Below are positions 57,675 through 64,000 of a stretch of DNA of 64,000 nt, piece after piece. Every line of letters starts with the position of its first letter. Positions within the stretch are counted from its first letter, which is position 1. The notes beneath the pieces are model-generated. The model did not search any database. It was given only the letters and a program-made list of their open reading frames with translations, and was not told where the DNA came from. Source of the DNA: JAFAZI01 sp035501255 (GTDB lineage: Bacteria; Actinomycetota; Actinomycetes; JAFAQI01); contig DATJWM010000039.1 of assembly GCA_035501255.1 (NCBI GenBank), positions 1 through 64,000 of the forward strand, given 5' to 3'. The position numbers and the translations under genes are program-made.

Positions 57675-60206
57675 ATGTTCGAGAGGTTTACGGACCGCGC
57701 GAGGCGGGTTGTCGTCCTGGCACAGGAAGAGGCCAGGATGCTCAACCACAACTACATTGGCACCGAGCACATCCTGCTCGGGCTGATTCACGAGGGTGAG
57801 GGCGTCGCCGCCAAGGCTCTCGAGTCGTTGGGCATCTCGCTCGAAGGGGTGCGCCAGCAGGTCGAGGAGATCATCGGACAGGGCCAGCAGGCGCCCAGCG
57901 GACACATTCCGTTTACGCCGCGAGCGAAGAAGGTGCTCGAGCTCAGCCTGCGCGAGGCACTGCAACTCGGCCACAACTACATCGGCACCGAGCACATCCT
58001 GCTCGGCCTGATCCGCGAGGGCGAGGGCGTCGCCGCGCAGGTGCTCGTCAAGCTCGGCGCTGACCTCAACCGGGTGCGCCAGCAGGTCATCCAGCTGTTG
58101 TCGGGCTACCAGGGCAAGGAGCCGGCGGCGGCCGGCGCCGTCGGCGAAGGAGCCCCCAGCACCAGCCTGGTGCTCGACCAGTTCGGGCGTAATCTCACCC
58201 AGGCCGCGCGGGAGGGCAAGCTCGACCCGGTCATCGGGCGAGAAAAGGAAATCGAGCGGGTCATGCAGGTCCTTTCCCGCCGGACCAAGAACAACCCGGT
58301 CCTTATCGGCGAGCCCGGCGTCGGCAAGACTGCGGTCGTCGAAGGTCTCGCCCAGGCCATCGTGAAAGGCGAGGTTCCGGAAAACCTCAAAGACAAGCAG
58401 CTGTACACCCTCGACCTCGGCGCGCTGGTTGCGGGCAGCCGTTATCGCGGCGATTTCGAGGAGCGGTTGAAGAAGGTCCTCAAGGAGATTCGCACCCGAG
58501 GCGACATCATCTTGTTCATCGACGAGATCCACACGCTGGTCGGCGCGGGTGCTGCCGAGGGTGCCATTGACGCGGCAAGCATCCTCAAGCCGATGCTTGC
58601 GCGCGGTGAGCTTCAGACGATCGGCGCGACCACCGTAGATGAGTACCGCAAGCACCTCGAGAAGGACGCCGCCCTCGAGCGCCGCTTCCAGCCGATCCAG
58701 GTTGGCGAGCCCTCGCTCGCGCACACGATCGAGATCCTCAAGGGGCTGCGCGATCGGTACGAGGCGCACCACCGGGTCTCGATCACCGACACAGCGCTCG
58801 TTGCGGCCGCGACTCTCGCCGATCGCTACATCTCCGACCGGTTCCTGCCGGACAAGGCGATCGACCTGATCGACGAGGCCGGCTCGCGGATGCGGATCCG
58901 CCGGATGACCGCACCCCCGGACCTGCGCGAGTTCGACGAGCGCATTGCCGCGGTCCGCCGCGAGAAGGAAAGCGCGATCGACGCGCAGGACTTCGAGAAG
59001 GCGGCGTCGCTGCGCGACAAAGAAAAGACGCTTCTCGCCCAGAAGGCCGACCGCGAGCGCGAGTGGAAGGCCGGCGACATGGATGTCGTCGCCGAGGTGA
59101 CCGACGAGGAGATCGCGGAGGTCCTCGCGACCTGGACCGGGATTCCGGTCTTCAAGTTGACCGAGGAGGAGACCTCCCGGCTGCTGCGGATGGAAGAGGA
59201 ACTGCACCGCCGGGTGATCGGCCAGGAGCAGGCGGTGAAGGCGGTCTCGCAGGCCATCCGTCGCACCCGGGCAGGGCTGAAGGACCCGAAGCGCCCAGGT
59301 GGCTCGTTCATCTTCGCCGGTCCGTCCGGCGTCGGGAAGACCGAGCTCTCCAAGACGCTCGCGGAGTTCTTGTTCGGCGATGAGGACGCGCTGATCCAGC
59401 TCGACATGAGCGAGTTCATGGAAAAGCACAGCGTGTCGCGGCTCGTCGGCTCACCTCCGGGCTACGTCGGCTACGAAGAGGGTGGCCAGCTGACCGAGCG
59501 GGTCCGCCGCAAGCCGTTCTCGGTCGTGCTGTTCGACGAAGTCGAAAAGGCGCACCCGGACGTGTTCAACACCTTGCTTCAGGTTCTCGAAGACGGGCGA
59601 CTGACCGACAGTCAGGGTCGAACGGTCGACTTCAAGAACACCGTGATCATCATGACGACGAACCTCGGCACCCGCGACATCGCCAAGGGGCTCAACCTCG
59701 GGTTCCACGGTGGGGATCACGAGGCGAACAACTACGAGCGGATGAAGCAGAAGGTCAACGAAGAGCTCAAGACGCACTTCCGGCCGGAATTCCTCAACCG
59801 GGTCGACGACACGATCGTGTTCCACCAGCTCGGCGAGGACGACATCGTCACGATTGTCGACCTGATGATCGGCCGGGTCGACGCGGCGATGAAGAACCGC
59901 GACATGGCGATCGAGCTGACGTCGGACGCCAAGCGGTTGCTGGCTCGCAAGGGCTACGACCCGGTGCTCGGTGCGCGGCCACTGCGCCGTACGATCCAGC
60001 GCGAGATCGAGGACGTGCTGTCCGAGAAGATCCTCTACGGCGAGCTGACCGCCGGGCAGATCGTGGTCGTCGACACCGAGTCCGACGATGACGGTGAGCG
60101 GTTTACCTTCCGGGGTGAGGTCAAGCCGGTCGCACCGGACCTGCCGCCGGTCGAGACGGTGGCGCCGGGCGGTGGCTCGGACGCTGGGGAGCCGACGGAG
60201 TCCTGA
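57675..60206 (+). CDS. clpC: ATP-dependent Clp protease ATPase subunit ClpC
   Basis: 843 aa from ATG 57675. Two Clp-N repeats (NYIGTEHILLGLIHEGEGVA and NYIGTEHILLGLIREGEGVA), AAA-1 Walker A GEPGVGKTAVVEGL, UVR-like coil DAQDFEKAASLRDKEK, AAA-2 Walker A GPSGVGKTELSK, and GYEEGGQLTERVRRKPFS. It unfolds substrates for ClpP. The 227-base upstream gap holds a CGCGTTTCGCG-like half-palindrome near 57559, a weak candidate for a ClgR site only. Confidence 0.96.
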   Translation: MFERFTDRARRVVVLAQEEARMLNHNYIGTEHILLGLIHEGEGVAAKALESLGISLEGVRQQVEEIIGQGQQAPSGHIPFTPRAKKVLELSLREALQLGHNYIGTEHILLGLIREGEGVAAQVLVKLGADLNRVRQQVIQLLSGYQGKEPAAAGAVGEGAPSTSLVLDQFGRNLTQAAREGKLDPVIGREKEIERVMQVLSRRTKNNPVLIGEPGVGKTAVVEGLAQAIVKGEVPENLKDKQLYTLDLGALVAGSRYRGDFEERLKKVLKEIRTRGDIILFIDEIHTLVGAGAAEGAIDAASILKPMLARGELQTIGATTVDEYRKHLEKDAALERRFQPIQVGEPSLAHTIEILKGLRDRYEAHHRVSITDTALVAAATLADRYISDRFLPDKAIDLIDEAGSRMRIRRMTAPPDLREFDERIAAVRREKESAIDAQDFEKAASLRDKEKTLLAQKADREREWKAGDMDVVAEVTDEEIAEVLATWTGIPVFKLTEEETSRLLRMEEELHRRVIGQEQAVKAVSQAIRRTRAGLKDPKRPGGSFIFAGPSGVGKTELSKTLAEFLFGDEDALIQLDMSEFMEKHSVSRLVGSPPGYVGYEEGGQLTERVRRKPFSVVLFDEVEKAHPDVFNTLLQVLEDGRLTDSQGRTVDFKNTVIIMTTNLGTRDIAKGLNLGFHGGDHEANNYERMKQKVNEELKTHFRPEFLNRVDDTIVFHQLGEDDIVTIVDLMIGRVDAAMKNRDMAIELTSDAKRLLARKGYDPVLGARPLRRTIQREIEDVLSEKILYGELTAGQIVVVDTESDDDGERFTFRGEVKPVAPDLPPVETVAPGGGSDAGEPTES

Positions 60207-60217
60207 GCGCGGGGGGC

Positions 60218-60877
60218 CTAGCGGGTCGCGAGAAGGGGCGCGACCCGGTCGCTGAACACGGCGTCAAGCCCGATTCGCGCGCATCGATCGAGCGATAGCC
60301 GGCGTTGTGCGTCGTAACCGAAGGCGAGCATGCCGAGTGCGTGCGTTTCCGCGACCAGCGCGCGGCTCCACCACAGCCACCGCGCGTTGAGCGCCTCCAC
60401 GCCCGCCGCGCGCGCCTGCGCCACGACGGCTTGCCGCCGAGGTGAGCGCAGCACGTTCCCCCGGATGGTCACCGCGCGATGGGCGCCGCCAAGTTCCAGC
60501 GGCGTCGGCGCCGAGGACGCGGGCTCGACCAGCCACAGCCGATTGCTCGCCTCGAATCGCCGCGCCACGTTGACGATCGCGGTCGCGACCGCGGTGTCCT
60601 TCACATCGATCGCCAGGTCGAAATCGGTTCCGCACCGCTCGTAGAGGTCGTCCAGCGTCGGCATGTACGCCGGAAGCCGATCCCGGGGGAGCCCCGCGAT
60701 CGGCTCGCGAGTGCCGGGCAGCACGCCGTCGTGGTCGAGGATCACCGCCCCGTCGAGGCTTCGCCAGGCGTCGGTCTCCAGACCGGTAGCGCCCATCGCG
60801 AGGGCCGCGGCGAACGTGTCGAGGGTGTTGGCCTGACCGTGCGCGCCGCCTCGGTGGGCGAATCGGTATCGGATCAC
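60218..60877 (-). CDS. Glycerophosphodiester phosphodiesterase family protein
   Basis: 219 aa from ATG 60877 (ATGA overlap with mutY). TIM-barrel GDPD motifs: FAHRGGAHGQANT (HRG with the usual ENT reading ANT), GLETDAWRSLDGAVILDHD (E-x-D and His). Mutation of the Glu in ENT to Ala might alter metal binding. Likely hydrolyses glycerophosphodiesters. No signal peptide seen. Confidence 0.85.
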   Translation of the reverse strand: MIRYRFAHRGGAHGQANTLDTFAAALAMGATGLETDAWRSLDGAVILDHDGVLPGTREPIAGLPRDRLPAYMPTLDDLYERCGTDFDLAIDVKDTAVATAIVNVARRFEASNRLWLVEPASSAPTPLELGGAHRAVTIRGNVLRSPRRQAVVAQARAAGVEALNARWLWWSRALVAETHALGMLAFGYDAQRRLSLDRCARIGLDAVFSDRVAPLLATR

Positions 60878-61743
60878 GCGGGCAGCCGGTAACGCCCGTC
60901 GGCGAGCACCTGTACGAGGCCGTCAGCGACGAGCGTCGTGAGGGCTCGGTCGCGCTGGACGTCGTCGTCCCAGGCCGTGTCCAGCACCTGCGGATCGATC
61001 GCGGCGTCGGCATCGCGAACCAGGGCGAGCAACAAACCGCGCACGTGTCGATCGGTTCCGACGTAGGTCTGGGTGCGGCGCGAGGGCGGTCCGGGCGGCC
61101 GTCCGGCGTGCTCCCACGCGCACGACCCGCGCACCGGACATGCCTCGCAGCGCGGGTTTCGCGCGGTGCAGACGATCGCGCCGAGTTCCATCACTGCGAC
61201 GCTGTGCCGAGCGGGCGTTACCTTCGGCAGCTGGGCGATGGCCTCGTCGTACTCGGCCCGAGTGGGCGAGGATCCCTGGGCGTCGGCCACCCCGCGCAGG
61301 TAGCGCGCATGAACCCGGCGCACGTTCGTGTCCAACACCGCGGTTGGGGCTCCGAAAGCGAAGGCCGCCACCGCAGCCGCCGTGTAGCCTCCCACCCCCG
61401 GAAGCGCCAGCAGGTCGTCGTAGTCGCACGGGACCGCGCCCCCGTGCTGCGCCACGATCACCGACGCACTCTCGTGCAGGCGCAGTGCCCGGCGCGGGTA
61501 CCCGAGGCGACCCCACATCCGGACCGCCTCCCCGGCCGGTTCAGCCGCGAGCGCGGCGGGGTCGGGCCAGCGTTGCATCCAGGCTTGCCAGCTCGCAATC
61601 ACCCGGGCCACGGGCGTCTGCGCAAGCATGACCTCGCTCACCAGAACGCCCCAGGGGCTGACGTCGGGCTCGCGCCACGGAAGGTCGCGGGCGTTCGCGT
61701 CGTACCACTCGGTGACGCGTGCGGAGAAGGACTCGTCGGTCAT
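60874..61743 (-). CDS. mutY: A/G-specific adenine glycosylase
   Basis: 289 aa from ATG 61743. MutY core: SEVMLAQTPVARVIASW (catalytic Glu), LPGVGGYTAAAVAAFAFG (helix-hairpin-helix), AVLDTNVRRVHAR (Asp) and the iron-sulfur loop CTARNPRCEACPVRGSC. The C-terminal part is shorter than E. coli MutY (no full Nudix-like domain), as usual in actinobacteria. It removes A opposite 8-oxoG. Divergent from the surface-protein gene. Confidence 0.94.
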   Translation of the reverse strand: MTDESFSARVTEWYDANARDLPWREPDVSPWGVLVSEVMLAQTPVARVIASWQAWMQRWPDPAALAAEPAGEAVRMWGRLGYPRRALRLHESASVIVAQHGGAVPCDYDDLLALPGVGGYTAAAVAAFAFGAPTAVLDTNVRRVHARYLRGVADAQGSSPTRAEYDEAIAQLPKVTPARHSVAVMELGAIVCTARNPRCEACPVRGSCAWEHAGRPPGPPSRRTQTYVGTDRHVRGLLLALVRDADAAIDPQVLDTAWDDDVQRDRALTTLVADGLVQVLADGRYRLPA

Positions 61744-61793
61744 GACGCAGGCAGAGTCTCACGCGGCTCCCTCCTGGTGCCCACTCCGCCCCC

Positions 61794-61799
61794 TACGAT
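61794..61799 (+). promoter_or_regulatory. -10 element TACGAT of a leaderless promoter
   Basis: TACGAT ends eight bases before the ATG at 61808 (five before GTG 61805). Confidence 0.5.
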
Positions 61800-61807
61800 C
61801 GATCGTG

Positions 61808-62401
61808 ATGAGCACCTTGCTGCACCCGGTTGGCCCGCGGGGGCCGGGCGTGTACTGGCTTCGTCGCGGCGTGCTTCTTGCCGCGATCCTTGCGGTCATC
61901 CTGGTGCTCGCGACCCAATGTGGCGGTGGCGGCGGAGGGAAGCCAACGGCGGACAAGACGCCGAGCCCGAGCTCCTCGCCCAGCTCGAGCCCCACCACCC
62001 CTGCTGCGGTCGTCGCCTGCGACCCGGACACCCTGACGTTGACCCTGTCCACCGATCTGTCGCAGTACACCGTCGGGCAGAGCCCGCAGCTGATCGGCGT
62101 GGTGCGCAACACCGGCGATGCCACCTGCACGTTTGCGAGCTCTCCGGCCAACGAGATCTGGACCATCACGTCCGGCTCGGACAAGATCTGGACGACGAAG
62201 GGCTGCACGGACTCCACGGTCACCAAGACGGTCAAGATCAAGCCTGGGTCCACCAAAAAGATCACCACGGTGTGGGACGGTCATCGACTGGACACCGGCT
62301 GCACCGAGGGTGCCGTCGCGCAGCCCGGTGAGTACGTTCTGCGCGCGAAGTTGAACGGGATTGCCGGCAAGGCGGCGATCTTCCACATCGCCTCGACCTG
62401 A
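61808..62401 (+). CDS. Putative membrane-anchored extracellular protein
   Basis: 197 aa from ATG 61808. One N-terminal membrane helix (about 18-38, GVLLAAILAVILVLATQ), a Ser/Pro/Thr linker, then a beta-rich domain of about 130 residues with paired cysteines (VVACDPDTLTLTL; GDATCTFASSP; TKGCTDSTVTK; DTGCTEGAV). Not matched to a named family; the domain reads like an Ig-like or BsuPI-like extracellular fold. Confidence 0.7.
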   Translation: MSTLLHPVGPRGPGVYWLRRGVLLAAILAVILVLATQCGGGGGGKPTADKTPSPSSSPSSSPTTPAAVVACDPDTLTLTLSTDLSQYTVGQSPQLIGVVRNTGDATCTFASSPANEIWTITSGSDKIWTTKGCTDSTVTKTVKIKPGSTKKITTVWDGHRLDTGCTEGAVAQPGEYVLRAKLNGIAGKAAIFHIAST

Positions 62402-62489
62402 CCTCTCGGCCGGAACGGACCCCCGCGAACCGGGCCAATTCCGAATCGGATCGGGCCAAACGGCCGCATTCCTGGCGCGTTCGCATCCT

Positions 62490-62516
62490 TAAGCAAACGG
62501 GTGAACGCGACGACAT
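62490..62516 (+). promoter_or_regulatory. WhiG/FliA-type promoter upstream of cheB
   Basis: TAAG (62490-62493), 15-base spacer, GACGACAT (62509-62516; five of eight match GCCGATAA). The -10 ends seven bases before the GTG of cheB, so the message would be leaderless. Spacing equals the WhiG consensus TAAR-N15-GCCGATAA. Confidence 0.5.
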
Positions 62517-62523
62517 GTCCTAG

Positions 62524-63696
62524 GTGAGCGCCCAGCCGGAGAGTGCGTCTCCGGTCACCGTCGTCGTTGTTGACGACTCGGCAACGCAGCGACGGTTCAT
62601 CCGGGGCGCCGTTGCCGCCGATCCCATGCTCGAAGTCGTCGGCGAGGCTCGGACCGGCCGGGACGCGATCGCCCTCGTCGAACGGCACCGGCCGACCGTC
62701 GTGCTCATGGACCTTCACCTGCCCGTGATGAACGGCATCCAGGCGATCGAGCGGATCATGGCGCTGCGGCCCACCCCGATCGTGGTCTACTCCTCGTTTG
62801 TCGACGGTGAGGATCGCGCGAACGCGGAATCGGCCTACGCTGCCGGCGCCGTCGATGTCATGGCGAAGCCGGGAACGAACGACAGCGGACGACTCGAGGA
62901 GTACGCCGAGGCGTTACGGCAGCGGCTGCGGGTCGCGGGCCGCGTCCGGGTGATCACCCACCCGCGCGGGCGCCTCGGCGGCTCGAGTTCATCCCTGACG
63001 ACGATGCGCCTCGGCATGGTCGCTCAGATGCCCGCGACTACCGGCTCGACCGTGACCTGCGAACCCAGCGCCGAGCTAATCGCGAGCCTGGAGGCGCGCG
63101 AGGTGAAGCTGCTCGCCATCGGCGCGTCGACCGGCGGGCCGCAAGCGCTCGCCGCCGTCCTCGCCGGGCTTCCTGAACGCACGACCATCCCCATCCTCGT
63201 GGTCCAGCACATGGCGGACGGCTTCATGGAGGGCCTCGCGGAGTGGCTGAATGACGTGTGCCCACTTCCGGTTGCGCTGGCCGTCGACGGCCGCAGGCTG
63301 GTGCCGGGCACCGTCGCGCTCGCCCCGAGCGGCCAGAACCTCATCGTTCACGACCGCTACCGGGTCACGATGCGCGAACCCGACCCGGGCCAATACCACG
63401 TGCCCGGGATCGACACGACGTTCACCTCCGTGGCCGACGCCTACCGTTCCACCTCGGTCGGCGTGCTGCTCACCGGAATGGGTCGCGATGGTGCGGCCGG
63501 CCTCAAACGGATCCGCGACGAAGGCGGACTGACGATCGGCCAGGACGAGTCGACGAGCACGGTCTACGGCATGCCCGCTGCGGCCATGTCCGCCGACGCC
63601 GTTGACATCCAGCTGCCCTTGCCGGAGATCTGTACGGCGATCCACCACCTGCTCGCCACCTCGCCGCCGGTGGACCCGAGCGGAGCCGCACCATGA
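62524..63696 (+). CDS. cheB: Chemotaxis response regulator protein-glutamate methylesterase CheB
   Basis: 390 aa from GTG 62524. Receiver domain: VVVVDDSATQRRFIRG (acidic pair), phospho-Asp in VVLMDLHLPVMNGIQ, and Lys in VMAKPG. Methylesterase domain from about 195: Ser in AIGASTGGPQAL, His in VVQHMADGFMEGL, Asp in LTGMGRDGAAG. It demethylates/deamidates chemoreceptors. ATGA overlap with cheR. Confidence 0.95.
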   Translation: MSAQPESASPVTVVVVDDSATQRRFIRGAVAADPMLEVVGEARTGRDAIALVERHRPTVVLMDLHLPVMNGIQAIERIMALRPTPIVVYSSFVDGEDRANAESAYAAGAVDVMAKPGTNDSGRLEEYAEALRQRLRVAGRVRVITHPRGRLGGSSSSLTTMRLGMVAQMPATTGSTVTCEPSAELIASLEAREVKLLAIGASTGGPQALAAVLAGLPERTTIPILVVQHMADGFMEGLAEWLNDVCPLPVALAVDGRRLVPGTVALAPSGQNLIVHDRYRVTMREPDPGQYHVPGIDTTFTSVADAYRSTSVGVLLTGMGRDGAAGLKRIRDEGGLTIGQDESTSTVYGMPAAAMSADAVDIQLPLPEICTAIHHLLATSPPVDPSGAAP

Positions 63697-64000
63697 AGCG
63701 GATCGCGCTCACGGACCACGAGTTCGCGACGGTCGCGAGCCTGCTGCACGACGCCGCCGGACTGACCTTCGACGACTCCCGCCGGGACTCGCTGGGCTAC
63801 TCGATCGGTGAGCGGATGGCCGCGCACAAGATCCCGGACGTCAAGTCCTACCTCGAGATGCTCCTGGGGTCGGGCGGTGACTCGGAGCGCCAGGCGCTCC
63901 TCGACGAGGTCACGATCCCGGAGACCCACTTCTTCCGGAACCCGCCTCAGGTGCGGGCGCTTCGCAAGCACGTACTGCCCGAGCTCCTCCGCCAAGCCTC
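63693..64000 (+). CDS. cheR: Chemotaxis methyltransferase CheR, N-terminal part
   Basis: At least 102 codons from ATG 63693, running off the window. The all-alpha CheR N-terminal domain is visible (FATVASLLHDAAGLTFDD), followed by LLDEVTIPETHFFRNPPQ, the ETxFFR signature just before the SAM domain. Methylates chemoreceptor glutamates with SAM, counteracting CheB. Confidence 0.93.
   Translation, partial: MKRIALTDHEFATVASLLHDAAGLTFDDSRRDSLGYSIGERMAAHKIPDVKSYLEMLLGSGGDSERQALLDEVTIPETHFFRNPPQVRALRKHVLPELLRQA

Overview
The window is chromosomal DNA of a high-GC, filamentous-type actinomycete. Codons are GC-rich, starts are often GTG, and the gene order closely follows the conserved actinobacterial block known from Mycobacterium tuberculosis: the ArsA pair, RidA and MBL genes, crp, nth, tlpA, CoA pyrophosphatase, marP and ephE; then the HAD gene, 6C RNA, ssd and tad genes; then the helicase, topA and holB; then ppa, dacB, DUF2342 metalloprotease, tilS, hpt and ftsH; then folP-folB-folK; then DUF2520, panC, coaX, lysS, lsr2, clpC and mutY. 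A chemotaxis locus (cheB-cheR), a WhiG/FliA-like promoter and an RsiG-like anti-sigma factor point to a motile member, for example a zoospore former such as the Sporichthya/Frankiales group. That placement is inference; no rRNA is present to fix it.

Layout. 1-14 kb: ArsA-like ATPase, DUF4177, RidA, Nudix, metallo-hydrolase, a large zinc-ribbon adenylyl cyclase/ATPase/TPR protein that converges on crp, an RsiG-like anti-sigma, nth, the TlpA lipoprotein, CoA pyrophosphatase, MarP protease, DUF309, epoxide hydrolase, a holin-like membrane protein and a HAD phosphatase. 14-19 kb: a 6C small RNA, then a complete Tad-type pilus operon (ssd, tadA, tadB, tadC, Flp-like pilin, tadE, tadG-like). 19-32 kb: MrfA/YprA helicase, BldG-type anti-anti-sigma with its partner, proton pyrophosphatase, topA, an MFS-thymidylate kinase fusion and holB. 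32-37 kb: lipoprotein peptidase, tRNA-Thr(CGT), glpD, and an ECF sigma/anti-sigma pair divergent from a small membrane protein. 37-47 kb: ppa, dacB, DUF2342 metalloprotease, tilS, hpt, ftsH and the folate genes. 47-57 kb: a secreted propeller/fibronectin protein, an orphan nuoD, an ABC-2 exporter, MidA, DUF2520, panC and coaX. 57-64 kb: lysS, lsr2, clpC, a phosphodiesterase, mutY, a surface protein, cheB and the start of cheR.

Expression style. About 22 gene junctions overlap by four bases (ATGA or GTGA, and CTGA twice), so translation is heavily coupled. Thirteen genes show a TANNNT-type or WhiG-type -10 only 6-8 bases before the start codon, which predicts leaderless mRNAs.

The most unusual structure is a dispersed family of 30-bp tandem repeats in three short intergenic spaces (31966-32085, 39056-39175, 55381-55470). 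Each unit carries the near-palindrome GGCGTNACGCC, or a decayed form of it. The last unit of each array runs into the -10 of a leaderless promoter, with the palindrome near the -35 position. One array is in the opposite orientation to the others. This looks like an undescribed promoter-associated operator array. A second theme is possible c-di-GMP control of motility, from an RsiG-like protein with its c-di-GMP signature and a WhiG-type promoter at cheB.
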